DNA from: CAYNHZ01 sp964397445
GTDB taxonomy: Bacteria; Bacteroidota; Bacteroidia; Bacteroidales; UBA932
Direction of reading: 5' to 3'
NCBI GenBank assembly: GCA_964397445.1
Contig: CAYNHZ010000002.1
Span: forward strand, 557,342 to 621,341
Length of the DNA: 64,000 bases
Below, piece after piece: positions 36,325 to 44,981 of this stretch. The notes beneath the pieces were generated by a model, which was not told the DNA's origin, did no database searches, and was given only the letters and a program-made list of their open reading frames with translations. Made by a program: the position numbers and the translations under genes. Each line of letters starts with the position of its first letter. Position 1 is the stretch's first letter.

Positions 36325-36915
36325 CTAATTGTATTTTCCCTTTAATTTCCAATAATAAAAGCCATAGAACGCCGCCAAAAAATAGATAAAATAGAGGACA
36401 GCTGTCGGATACAGCCCCTGCATAATATATAGTGCAATCGCCACTCCGTTAGCTATAATCCACACAGCCCATTGCCAAATATAAGATCTGCTCAACCAAT
36501 AGGTCCCCAATATATTCAACACGGTGACAATTCCATCAAGCTGAGGATACGGATCTTGGGTATATTTTAACAAGACAAACCAAAGGATAAAATATAAAAC
36601 AATAGAGGCAATTATAGAGAGAAACAATTCGAAAATCGATATTCTCCTTAAAATCAATGTTTCACCCCCATCATCATTTATAATATTTCTGTCTTTACCT
36701 CTCCATTTTTTCCAACCGTAAACACTAACCCCCAAATAATAGAGTTGTAGGAGCATAGTTGCATATAGCTTCTCTCTTGCAAAAACGACTATGTATATCA
36801 AGGCCATTGCGATACCAAATAGCCACATAACACCCTTTTTTTTTATCTCAAAAAAGAGATAGAAAAGGGCAAATAGAACCCCTGTAATCTCCAACCAATC
36901 CATATTATTAACCAT
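36325..36915 (-). CDS. pnuT: PnuC-family vitamin transporter, probable thiamine transporter PnuT
   Basis: A 196-residue inner-membrane protein with seven to eight helices. PnuC family features are DWLEITGVLFALFYLFFEI, LLQLYYLGVSVYGWKKW and the C-terminal YFIYFLAAFYGFYYWK. PnuC members carry nicotinamide riboside, riboflavin or thiamine. Here it directly follows a TonB receptor preceded by a TPP riboswitch, the arrangement predicted for thiamine uptake in Bacteroidota, so thiamine is the likely substrate. I use the ATG at 36915, 3 bp after the receptor stop; 36903 is an alternative. Confidence 0.85.
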   Translation of the reverse strand: MVNNMDWLEITGVLFALFYLFFEIKKKGVMWLFGIAMALIYIVVFAREKLYATMLLQLYYLGVSVYGWKKWRGKDRNIINDDGGETLILRRISIFELFLSIIASIVLYFILWFVLLKYTQDPYPQLDGIVTVLNILGTYWLSRSYIWQWAVWIIANGVAIALYIMQGLYPTAVLYFIYFLAAFYGFYYWKLKGKYN

Positions 36916-36918
36916 CAA

Positions 36919-39147
36919 TTAAAATCTTAAAGCTATCTTACCTATAACATTTGTCGTTGCCTGTGGAAAAAATCCCTCCTCAATGTATGGATTTGAATTG
37001 TCAGCAAACAATGCACGATAAACCCACGCATTCGATATATATTTATTATTCAATATATTATCAATATACACAGAAAAAACTATTGTTGGAGAAAAATTCA
37101 AACTACCTCTCTTGAAAGGGAGTTCATAAGAGATATTACCCCCCATTACAAAGTATTGTGGCAAAGATCTCTCATTTGAGGAGGTGTTGTCATAATATTG
37201 TTTTCCAACATATTTTCCATCGATAGATATCTTTCCGTTTTTAATCGGCTCTAAAGTCAACATTGCCATCCCTATTATCGATGGGGAGAGGGTCAGATCG
37301 GTCTTTTTATACTCCTCCTTGAGCTGAGGAAGGGGATTCCAATCTGAACTATTGTCATATAGATCAACATAAGCCGTATAATCTTTTATCTTATTCATAC
37401 TCAATGTAATATTTCCATCAAGACGTAATATCTTTATAATTTGCCAACCTGCGGAGAGTTCAATACCACGTCTGTAACTATTAGGAATATTCTCCTTAAT
37501 CACATATCCTGTTTCGCTTATTTTACCTGTCGCCACCAATTGATCTTTGTACTCCATAAAGTAGAGATTGGCTGCCATTGAAAATTTTTGGCCTGTATAT
37601 TTATAGCCAATCTCAATATCGTGCATCCTTTCAGCTCTTATCTCATCCCCCTTTTTAGCTTTTATTGCCTCTTTAATATCTCCTCGAGAAGGCTCTTTGT
37701 GTGCAAAAGAATAAGAGGCATAAAATGTATTTTTATCATTCAATTTGTAATTTACCCCCCCTTTAGGATTGATGAAATTATATTTTTTCGAATAATCAAG
37801 AGAGACAAAATCCTTATCCTCTCCAACCATTTGAAAATCTATATGACGATATTGGATATCTGCATATAGGGTAAAATCTGATAGATCAAACTCTCCCTTT
37901 AAATAGGTGTTTGTCTCCCACTTATAGCCGCTATTATCATACCACGAATAATCATCAGGAATATTCGCATTCCATTTTGACCATAACATCTTCCCAAAAT
38001 GCCTTCCGTCATAGTACGAATAATTAAGACCTACAGCAGTCCTTATATTTTTAGAGTCGTATTTTAGATTTGTAGAAGCTACATAATACTGATTATCCAT
38101 AAGTTGACGAATAATAAAATCACTCTTTTTATAAGTAATACCATCAATAGTCTGAGGTTCGAGGCCGTAAGTTGAATATTTTTTATTCCATTTATAATTT
38201 TCGTAATAGCCATCCCCCTTTGTAAAATTAAAGGTACTTGACCACAAAAGTCCATTTGCAAATTGGTGAGAATAGAAGGCTTGAACAAAGTGTTGGATGT
38301 AATTATCGGTCTCATTATCATAATATCTCAGATTGCCGGCCTCATCATAGTAACTCCCAGAAAGATTACTCCTTCGATCTTTTTCAAGCATCTCCCTTGA
38401 GACTCCATCCCAAGTGATACCTGTATGCTGATCTCCCATCATATAATTGATTTTAAAGGCATTAGCCCCTTTTAGCACTCCTATTGATGTATAGAGAGAG
38501 TGGAGATCCGCCTTACCATTGCGAATATAGCCATCAGTTGTCGCCCTATTGTACTTAATATCAAAAGAAAGGCCGCAAGGGAGAAGGCCTGTGCCTGCCC
38601 CAATGGAGGCATTTGCCGTATTGAATGATCCATAAGAGGCACTTGCCTCTCCATACCCTTGAGATGCTGTGAAGAGAGTCTGCATATTTATACTCGCCCC
38701 AAAAGAGCCAGGTCCATTTACAGATGTCCCAATCCCCCTTTGCAGTTGGACAGACTCTAAAAAATTTGATATAGACGGAATATTGACCCAAAATACCTCT
38801 TGAGACTCCGCATCATTGATAGAGACACCATTAAGTGTCACATTGATCCTTGTGGCATCACTACCCCTAACAGAGATCCTTGAATAGCCAAAACCGCTCC
38901 CTGATTCGGTTGTGGAGACTACAGATGGTTGAAGTTTTAGAAGCAATGGAAGTGAAAAATTTGGAGCACTATTTCTAATCTCATTTTTACCTATTACAGT
39001 ATAAACAATAGGTGATTTTTGAGTAGCTCTATTGGCAGTGACTACCACACTGTCTATAACAACCAACTTATCTGTTTGTTGAGTTGTTTGAGAGAAAATC
39101 AAGAACGGGAAAAAAAAGATCCCGCAAAAAATAAATAATCTTTTCAT
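36919..39147 (-). CDS. TonB-dependent outer membrane receptor, probable thiamine receptor
   Basis: A 742-residue outer-membrane transporter with signal peptide (MKRLFIFCGIFFFPFLIFS), a TonB box region (DSVVVTANRATQKSP), plug domain at about residues 45-155 (YSRISVRGSDATRINVTLNG, GTSVNGPGSFGASINMQT) and a 22-strand barrel ending NVIGKIALRF with the terminal aromatic. There is no N-terminal CarboxypepD_reg domain and no SusD partner, unlike glycan receptors. The TPP riboswitch 34 nt upstream and the following PnuC-like gene identify thiamine or a thiamine precursor as the probable ligand. Confidence 0.88.
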   Translation of the reverse strand: MKRLFIFCGIFFFPFLIFSQTTQQTDKLVVIDSVVVTANRATQKSPIVYTVIGKNEIRNSAPNFSLPLLLKLQPSVVSTTESGSGFGYSRISVRGSDATRINVTLNGVSINDAESQEVFWVNIPSISNFLESVQLQRGIGTSVNGPGSFGASINMQTLFTASQGYGEASASYGSFNTANASIGAGTGLLPCGLSFDIKYNRATTDGYIRNGKADLHSLYTSIGVLKGANAFKINYMMGDQHTGITWDGVSREMLEKDRRSNLSGSYYDEAGNLRYYDNETDNYIQHFVQAFYSHQFANGLLWSSTFNFTKGDGYYENYKWNKKYSTYGLEPQTIDGITYKKSDFIIRQLMDNQYYVASTNLKYDSKNIRTAVGLNYSYYDGRHFGKMLWSKWNANIPDDYSWYDNSGYKWETNTYLKGEFDLSDFTLYADIQYRHIDFQMVGEDKDFVSLDYSKKYNFINPKGGVNYKLNDKNTFYASYSFAHKEPSRGDIKEAIKAKKGDEIRAERMHDIEIGYKYTGQKFSMAANLYFMEYKDQLVATGKISETGYVIKENIPNSYRRGIELSAGWQIIKILRLDGNITLSMNKIKDYTAYVDLYDNSSDWNPLPQLKEEYKKTDLTLSPSIIGMAMLTLEPIKNGKISIDGKYVGKQYYDNTSSNERSLPQYFVMGGNISYELPFKRGSLNFSPTIVFSVYIDNILNNKYISNAWVYRALFADNSNPYIEEGFFPQATTNVIGKIALRF

Positions 39148-39180
39148 TATTATGAATTTTGCGAGGATGTACAGAATTGA

Positions 39181-39258
39181 GACCTACTTCCTACGACAGC
39201 ATTATCTGTATCAGGTGTTTGGGTATAATCTCAGCCCTTGCGAGCACCCCCTTTGGTT
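39181..39258 (-). promoter_or_regulatory. TPP (thiamine pyrophosphate) riboswitch
   Basis: On the minus strand the leader of the TonB receptor gene contains all conserved TPP aptamer blocks in order: GGGGGTGCTC, AAGGGCTGAGATTATACCC, ACCTGATACAGATAATGC and GTAGGAAG. A short closing helix forms between ACC near 39257 and GGT near 39184. The aptamer ends 34 nt before the start codon and no terminator hairpin or T tract lies between, so control is probably at translation initiation, reducing receptor synthesis when TPP is plentiful. Confidence 0.95.
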
Positions 39259-39287
39259 AATATATAAATAAAGAACTTTTACTATTA

Positions 39288-40073
39288 TTACTTATCAATC
39301 AGCGATATACGGAACAATAACGGCCAATTTTTACCCGTCAAATATAGATATCTTTTCTGAGAATCCCAAGCAATACCATTTAACACATCTGTAGATAAGG
39401 TTTTTTTTCCTGAGGGGAGGAGATTTGTACAATCAACCCTTCCCGTAACCTCTCCAGATTTTGGATCTATAATAAGTATCATATTGCTCCCATATACATT
39501 AGCCCATATCTCACCATCAATGTATTCAAGCTCGTTGAGAAGTGATACTTTTCGTCCAAAAAGGGTTACATCTATATGCCTGGTCTCGATGAATGTATTT
39601 GGGTCGATAAAAGAGAGTCTTGACGATCCATCACTCATTATAAGTGATTTACCGTCAAATGTGAGCCCCCACCCCTCACCGTTGTATCGAAATTCGGTAA
39701 GCTTCGTCTTCATATCTCCGCTATACACAAAACAGATCCCCTCTCTCCAAGTAAGGATATATATTCTCCCCTCCACGAAACAAGAGCCCTCGATAAAATA
39801 TGCCCTATTAAAATTTATTTTTGATAAAATATTTCCCGTTGAAATATCCACTTTCCTCATCGAAGATTCACCATATTGTCCCGTACTTTCATACATTATT
39901 CCATCCTTAATAAAAAGGCCCTGGGTATATGCCGTACGATCGTGAGGGAAACTCTTCTGAACTTTGAAAGTATATTCCTTCACCTTAACAGGCTTACCCT
40001 TCACATTAGCATAAGACCCACTTAATGAGAAGATCGCACAGCAAAAAGACAATATTAAAACTCTAAATAACAT
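39288..40073 (-). CDS. Glutaminyl-peptide cyclotransferase (glutamine cyclotransferase family)
   Basis: A 261-residue exported protein with signal peptide (MLFRVLILSFCCAIFSLSGS) and a five-bladed beta-propeller of the PF05096 type. Diagnostic segments are SFPHDRTAYTQGLFIKDGIM, ESTGQYGESSMRKVDI, NELEYIDGEIWANVYG and VLNGIAWDSQKRYLYLTGK. It converts N-terminal glutamine of secreted proteins to pyroglutamate. In Bacteroidota this is often an essential modification because signal peptidase I leaves N-terminal Gln. Its start overlaps the pyrG stop by one base. Confidence 0.93.
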   Translation of the reverse strand: MLFRVLILSFCCAIFSLSGSYANVKGKPVKVKEYTFKVQKSFPHDRTAYTQGLFIKDGIMYESTGQYGESSMRKVDISTGNILSKINFNRAYFIEGSCFVEGRIYILTWREGICFVYSGDMKTKLTEFRYNGEGWGLTFDGKSLIMSDGSSRLSFIDPNTFIETRHIDVTLFGRKVSLLNELEYIDGEIWANVYGSNMILIIDPKSGEVTGRVDCTNLLPSGKKTLSTDVLNGIAWDSQKRYLYLTGKNWPLLFRISLIDK

Positions 40074-41695
40074 CAGTTACAACCCTTTTGATCCTTAAAT
40101 TTAATTGCAGCTTTGATAAATGAGACGAAAATTGGCTGAGGGTTTTCAGGGGTACTTTTCAACTCAGGATGAAACTGTACACCAATAAAGAACGGATGAT
40201 TCATTAACTCAATAATCTCAACCAATCCTGTATCGGGGTTTTTACCGCTTGTCACCATACCTGCCTTATTTAATCGGGTCAAATAATCGTTATTTAACTC
40301 ATAACGATGCCTATGACGTTCACTGATAATTTCTTTACCATAAATATTATACGCCAATGTACCTTTTTCTATAGCACACGCAAAAGCCCCCAATCTCATC
40401 GTTCCACCTTTAATAGTTGTGGTCTTTTGATCCTCCATAAGATCAATGACTGGGTGTTTTGTATTTGCCTCAACCTCAGTAGATGTCGCATCACTGAGTC
40501 CAATTACATTTCTTGCATACTCAATAACAGCCATCTGCATTCCTAAACAAATCCCAAAAAATGGAACCCCTTTTTCCCTTGCATACTTGACAGCTTTGAT
40601 TTTCCCCTCCAATCCCCTCTCTCCAAATCCGGGAGCAACAAGAATCCCATCCATATTTCCGAGTTTATCTACAATATTAAGTTCATTGATAAATTCACTA
40701 TGAACAGGGATCACCTTAACCTTACATTCGTTGGCTGCTCCGGAATGAATAAATGACTCTAAAATAGATTTATACGCATCTTGTAACTCAACATATTTAC
40801 CGATAAGCGCGATATTGACCTCTTTTTTCGGATGGTGAAATTTCTCGAGAAATACATTCCACTTCTCAAGGTTAGGTTCTGGGAGATTATTATAGCCAAA
40901 ATGTTCAAGGACTATCTCATCCAATTTCTCCTTTCTCATCAAAACAGGCACTTCATATATCGTTTTAGCATCTATTGATTCAATTACCGCATTGGGCTTA
41001 ACATTACAAAACAATGCAACTTTTCTCTTAATATCTTGAGAAAGTTTATGTTCTGTCCTGCAAACAATAATATCTGGCTGCACTCCATTTTGCTGCAAAA
41101 GTCTCACCGAGTGTTGTGTAGGCTTCGTTTTCAACTCTTTTGCCGCACTTAGATATGGGATCAAAGTCAAATGAACCACCAAAACATCTTCATCTGGAAG
41201 ATCCCATTGAAGTTGCCTAACCGCCTCAACAAAAGGGAGAGACTCTATATCACCAACAGTACCGCCAATCTCAGTAATAATCACATCATAATTACCTGAT
41301 TTTCCCAATAACAACATCCTTCTTTTTATCTCATCGGTTATATGTGGAACTATTTGAACAGTTTTTCCGAGATACGCCCCTTGACGCTCTTTATCGATAA
41401 CGGTACGATATATTTTCCCGGTTGTAACATTATTTGCTTTTGAGGTATAGACACCAAGAAATCTCTCATAATGACCAAGATCCAAATCTGTTTCCGCACC
41501 ATCTTCCGTCACATAACACTCACCGTGTTCGTAAGGATTTAATGTTCCCGGATCAACATTGATATAGGGGTCAAATTTTTGAATTGTAACCCTGAGATTA
41601 CGTGATTGAAGGAGTTTGGCCAATGAGGCAGATATAATCCCTTTTCCAAGAGAAGAAGTTACACCCCCCGTAACGAAAACATATTTAGTGGACAT
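40073..41695 (-). CDS. pyrG: CTP synthase
   Basis: A 540-residue enzyme that aminates UTP to CTP using glutamine. The synthetase domain starts KYVFVTGGVTSSLGKGIISA and contains QKFDPYINVDPGTLNPYEHG. The C-terminal glutamine amidotransferase domain carries the nucleophile in FFGICLGMQMA and the His-Glu pair in GVQFHPELKSTP. The ATG at 41695 fits the family; the longer frame to 41818 overlaps the divergent thioesterase gene and its promoter. Confidence 0.97.
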   Translation of the reverse strand: MSTKYVFVTGGVTSSLGKGIISASLAKLLQSRNLRVTIQKFDPYINVDPGTLNPYEHGECYVTEDGAETDLDLGHYERFLGVYTSKANNVTTGKIYRTVIDKERQGAYLGKTVQIVPHITDEIKRRMLLLGKSGNYDVIITEIGGTVGDIESLPFVEAVRQLQWDLPDEDVLVVHLTLIPYLSAAKELKTKPTQHSVRLLQQNGVQPDIIVCRTEHKLSQDIKRKVALFCNVKPNAVIESIDAKTIYEVPVLMRKEKLDEIVLEHFGYNNLPEPNLEKWNVFLEKFHHPKKEVNIALIGKYVELQDAYKSILESFIHSGAANECKVKVIPVHSEFINELNIVDKLGNMDGILVAPGFGERGLEGKIKAVKYAREKGVPFFGICLGMQMAVIEYARNVIGLSDATSTEVEANTKHPVIDLMEDQKTTTIKGGTMRLGAFACAIEKGTLAYNIYGKEIISERHRHRYELNNDYLTRLNKAGMVTSGKNPDTGLVEIIELMNHPFFIGVQFHPELKSTPENPQPIFVSFIKAAIKFKDQKGCN

Positions 41696-41731
41696 ATTGG
41701 TATTAGATTTATGATTTGCTATACGGGGGAG

Positions 41732-41739
41732 CAAAGTTA
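41732..41739 (-). promoter_or_regulatory. -7 promoter box of pyrG
   Basis: TAACTTTG on the minus strand matches TAnnTTTG, 36 nt before the pyrG start and 12 bp from the divergent box at 41752-41759. Confidence 0.5.
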
Positions 41740-41751
41740 TGTTAAAAAAAC

Positions 41752-41759
41752 TATCTTTG
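41752..41759 (+). promoter_or_regulatory. -7 promoter box of the thioesterase/steroid reductase operon
   Basis: TATCTTTG matches TAnnTTTG and ends 33 nt before the ATG at 41793. Confidence 0.5.
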
Positions 41760-41792
41760 CAACTTGTTTTATAATCTACTCGATAATTAGAA

Positions 41793-42524
41793 ATGGATAA
41801 GTTCCAAAAGAAATTCATAATAGAGAGTGCAGAGGCAGATAGTAAAAAGAATTATAAAATCTACTCTTTCCTGTGTGCAACTCAAGAGATAGCCAACAAT
41901 CACGCAACAAGTCTAAATTTTGGATACAACCAACTTATCAACGATAATTGCGCTTGGGTACTATCCAGATTAAAAGCACAATACATAACCTCCCCTAAAT
42001 GGCAGGAAGAGGTAAATATGAGCACTTGGCATAAAGGGGTTAATGGTATCTTCTCTATCAGGGATTTTGTAATCACCAATCAGTCGGGTACATTGATAAA
42101 ATGCACAAGTTCGTGGTTAATTTTAAATTTAGAAAGCAGAAAGATACAGAGAATAGACCGCTTTTTAGGTGACTTGACAACATCATCTTCAGTAAAAGAG
42201 AGTGCCATTGAATGCCCCTGCGAGAAACTCACCCCCCCATCAGATATGAGATTTGTTAGAAAAAAAGAGGTTCTCTATTCAGATATAGATTTCAATCTCC
42301 ATGTCAATAATGCAAAATATATGGAGTGGGCTTTGGATTGTATCGACGCCAAAATAATGATAGAGCAAGACACAAGTGAGTTTCAGATAAATTTCAATCA
42401 CGAGGCAAAAATCGGAGATATTATAGACCTATACATAGGAAAAGTATCTGAAAATGACTTCTTTATAGAGGGAAAAAATGACAATAACAATATTTTTCAA
42501 ACAATCATAAAACTTAAACCATAG
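41793..42524 (+). CDS. Acyl-ACP thioesterase (double hotdog)
   Basis: A 243-residue protein of the PF01643 family made of two hotdog domains. The first carries FLCATQEIANNHATSLNFGY and the second the catalytic-type motif DIDFNLHVNNAKYMEWALD. It releases fatty acids from acyl carrier protein; it is common in Bacteroidales. Its TAG stop shares a base with the GTG start of the steroid reductase gene, indicating translational coupling, although a metabolic link between the two is not obvious. Confidence 0.9.
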   Translation: MDKFQKKFIIESAEADSKKNYKIYSFLCATQEIANNHATSLNFGYNQLINDNCAWVLSRLKAQYITSPKWQEEVNMSTWHKGVNGIFSIRDFVITNQSGTLIKCTSSWLILNLESRKIQRIDRFLGDLTTSSSVKESAIECPCEKLTPPSDMRFVRKKEVLYSDIDFNLHVNNAKYMEWALDCIDAKIMIEQDTSEFQINFNHEAKIGDIIDLYIGKVSENDFFIEGKNDNNNIFQTIIKLKP

Positions 42525-43327
42525 TGGACTCATCGATCTTCTTTAACCTACCCCCCTTTTATCGCATTGTATTGGAAGTAATGACAGTACTTGCGGTCAT
42601 CGTTTATGTTGCTTTACAATATTTTAAAGCAGGATACGGATTTTTAAGAACTGCCCAGTGGGGACCCTCTATTCCCAACAAATTAGGTTGGATACTAATG
42701 GAATCGCCGGTTTTTATCGCTATGACAACATACTTCATCCTTTTCGGGTTGTCATCTAACATTACAGTAATTGTAATGACGACTTTCTTTCTTATCCACT
42801 ACTTCCAGAGATCATTTATATTTCCTTTCCTTATTAAAGGTAAAAGTAAAATGCCCATAGCAATAGTTAGTATGGGGGTGATCTTTAATTTAATAAATGC
42901 CTATATGATAGGTAGTTGGCTGTTTATATACTCATTACCTCCATATACAAATGTTCCGATTTATACTCAAGAGTGGTTTACAACTCCCCAATTTATTATC
43001 GGCACCCTCATTTTCTTTGCAGGTATGTTTATAAATTTACAATCTGACTATATTATCAGACACTTGCGCAAGCCTGGCGACTCTAAACACTATATTCCAA
43101 AAGGGGGGATGTTCAAATATGTCTCCTCTGCAAACTATTTTGGCGAAATAACTGAATGGTTTGGTTTTGCAATCCTCACTTGGTCACTACCGGGTGCGGT
43201 ATTTTGCATTTGGACTTTTGCAAATCTTGCACCTCGAGCAAATTCTCTTTATGAAAAATACTCAGAAGAGTTTGGCAATGAGTTTACAAAATTGAAAAGA
43301 AAACGGATTATTCCATTTATTTATTAG
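42524..43327 (+). CDS. 3-oxo-5-alpha-steroid 4-dehydrogenase homologue (steroid 5-alpha-reductase family)
   Basis: A 267-residue membrane enzyme with six to seven helices. The C-terminal half is very close to the eukaryotic SRD5A pattern: HYIPKGGMFKYVSSANYFGE, ITEWFGFAILTWSLPG, then NLAPRANSLYEKYSEEFG and the terminal RKRIIPFIY. These residues form the NADPH site. LGWILMESPVF near residue 57 matches the region holding the catalytic glutamate of human enzymes. It is expected to saturate the delta-4 bond of 3-keto steroids or bile-acid intermediates to the 5-alpha form. Starts at GTG overlapping the thioesterase stop. An OYE-family reductase follows 43 bp later. Confidence 0.9.
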   Translation: MDSSIFFNLPPFYRIVLEVMTVLAVIVYVALQYFKAGYGFLRTAQWGPSIPNKLGWILMESPVFIAMTTYFILFGLSSNITVIVMTTFFLIHYFQRSFIFPFLIKGKSKMPIAIVSMGVIFNLINAYMIGSWLFIYSLPPYTNVPIYTQEWFTTPQFIIGTLIFFAGMFINLQSDYIIRHLRKPGDSKHYIPKGGMFKYVSSANYFGEITEWFGFAILTWSLPGAVFCIWTFANLAPRANSLYEKYSEEFGNEFTKLKRKRIIPFIY

Positions 43328-43370
43328 TAAATACGCAATTATAAAACACATATAACTAATCAATACCAAA

Positions 43371-44591
43371 ATGTTGTTTACACCTTACAAAATTGGTCCT
43401 ATTGAATTAAGAAACAGAAGTATAAGAGCCTCTGCTTATGAGGGGATGTGCGATGGGCATATTCCGACAAAACAATTAATTGACTACCATACCTCCCTTG
43501 CCCTTGGTGGAGTGGGAATGACGAGTGTTGCCTATGCAGCAGTATCAAAAAGCGGACTCTCTTTTCATCGCCAATTATGGATGAGAGAGGAGATTATACC
43601 ACAACTTCGCGAACTTACAGACTCGATCCATAATGGAGGGGCTAAAGCCTGCATCCAACTTGGTCATTGCGGAAATATGTCACATAGAAGATATTGCGGA
43701 TGCAGACCTGTAGGCGCCTCTTCCGGTTTCAATCTATATTCACCCACTTTTGTTCATGGTCTAAAAAAAGATGAAATAGAACAGATTGCCAAAGATTTTG
43801 GTAAAGCAGTATCGATAGCCAAAAGGGGTGGGTTCGATGCTGTTGAGATCCACGCAGGTCACGGCTATTTAATCTCTCAATTTCTCTCTCCTTATACAAA
43901 TCACAGAAAGGATGAATTTGGAGGATCACTTGAAAATAGGATGAAATTTATGGAGATGGTGATGAAAGAGGTGGTTGAAAACGCAGGGAATGATATCGCT
44001 ATTATGGTAAAAACTAATACAAGTGACGGATTTAAAGGGGGGCTCGGAGTGGATGAGTGTATTGAGGTTGCAAAAAAACTCGAAAAGTGCGGTGCACAAT
44101 GTTTGGTTCTCAGTGGCGGTTTTGTGAGTAAAGCTCCTATGTATGTTATGAGGGGGAAAATGCCTCTGCGAACTCTATATGGATATATGCCTTGGAAATC
44201 ACTTTGGTGGTTAAAAATAGGGATCGCTATGGTAGGGAAATTGATGATCAAAAACGAACCCTTCAAAGAGGCCTTTTTCTTTGATGATGCCATTAGATTT
44301 AGAAAAGCTCTAAAGATGCCTCTCGCTTTTGTAGGTGGTGTCAATTCAGTTGAGACCATAAACAAAGTGTTAAATGCTGGTTTTGAGTTTGTTGAGATGG
44401 CACGTCCATTGGTCTATGATCCTGCATTTATCAATAAGATAAAAGATGGAACTTGTACAGTGAGTGGTTGTAAACATGCAAATTACTGTGTGGCAAGAAT
44501 TTGGAATTATGATATGCAGTGTCATAAAAATTGTAAACTTTCCCCGTTTATTAAAAGAGAATTGGAGAGGAATATCGGAGAAACACTATAA
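43371..44591 (+). CDS. NADH:flavin oxidoreductase, Old Yellow Enzyme family (candidate steroid 5-beta-reductase)
   Basis: A 406-residue TIM-barrel flavoenzyme. OYE features are LRNRSIRASAYEGMCDG, CIQLGHCGN, GGFDAVEIHAGHGYLISQFL with the catalytic His-x-x-His type pair, and PYTNHRKDEFGGSLENRMKF. The C-terminus has a cysteine cluster (GCKHANYCVARIWNYDMQC) that could hold a 4Fe-4S centre. It lacks the C-terminal FAD/NAD domain of BaiCD and 2,4-dienoyl-CoA reductase. Next to a 5-alpha-reductase homologue it is a good candidate for the opposite-face 5-beta reduction of delta-4 steroids; this is inference. The stop codon overlaps the RNase P RNA promoter. Confidence 0.88.
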   Translation: MLFTPYKIGPIELRNRSIRASAYEGMCDGHIPTKQLIDYHTSLALGGVGMTSVAYAAVSKSGLSFHRQLWMREEIIPQLRELTDSIHNGGAKACIQLGHCGNMSHRRYCGCRPVGASSGFNLYSPTFVHGLKKDEIEQIAKDFGKAVSIAKRGGFDAVEIHAGHGYLISQFLSPYTNHRKDEFGGSLENRMKFMEMVMKEVVENAGNDIAIMVKTNTSDGFKGGLGVDECIEVAKKLEKCGAQCLVLSGGFVSKAPMYVMRGKMPLRTLYGYMPWKSLWWLKIGIAMVGKLMIKNEPFKEAFFFDDAIRFRKALKMPLAFVGGVNSVETINKVLNAGFEFVEMARPLVYDPAFINKIKDGTCTVSGCKHANYCVARIWNYDMQCHKNCKLSPFIKRELERNIGETL

Positions 44592-44596
44592 CTTTG
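44589..44596 (+). promoter_or_regulatory. -7 promoter box of the RNase P RNA gene
   Basis: TAACTTTG matches TAnnTTTG. Its first three bases are the stop codon of the OYE-family gene, and it ends 9 nt before the first paired base of the RNA. Confidence 0.6.
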
Positions 44597-44605
44597 TAAA
44601 AAATA

Positions 44606-44923
44606 GGTGGAACACTCTATCGCTGCTTAGGCAGAGGAAAGTCCGGGCAGAAAAGAGCATTGCACTGTGGAAATCACAGATAGGCGTAAGTTTATGGAGA
44701 GTGTAACAGAAAAATACCGCCCTGAGAAGGGTAAGGGTGAAAATGTGGGGTAAGAGCCCACGTCAAGTTTATGGCAACATATCTTGAGTATGCACCTGCG
44801 ATCTGCAAGGCCAAATATACCGACAAATAAGGGCTGCTCGTCCAATGTCGGGGGGTAGGCTGCTTAGATAAATGATAGAGGCTTGGATTATTTCAGGCAC
44901 AGAACCCGGCTTATCGTTCCACC
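44606..44923 (+). ncRNA. rnpB: RNase P RNA, bacterial class A
   Basis: An RNA of about 318 nt forming the catalytic part of RNase P, which matures tRNA 5' ends. Universal blocks are GAGGAAAGTCCGGGC near the 5' end and ACAGAACCCGGCTTA near the 3' end, forming P4. The P1 helix pairs GGTGGAAC (44606-44613) with GTTCCACC (44916-44923), followed immediately by a T6 tract at 44924-44929 that completes an intrinsic terminator. Open frames on either strand across this region are artefacts. Confidence 0.97.
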
Positions 44924-44981
44924 TTTTTTATTTTAACTATTTATCAAGTCAAACAACTAAATAAAAATATCAAAAAACATT

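Noticed and set aside
36325..36915. Nicotinamide riboside transporter PnuC
   Set aside because: Family membership alone would allow it, but the upstream TPP riboswitch and TonB receptor favour thiamine.
44464..44845. Open frames on both strands near 44.5-44.8 kb
   Set aside because: They fall within the OYE gene end and the RNase P RNA, whose conserved blocks explain the sequence.
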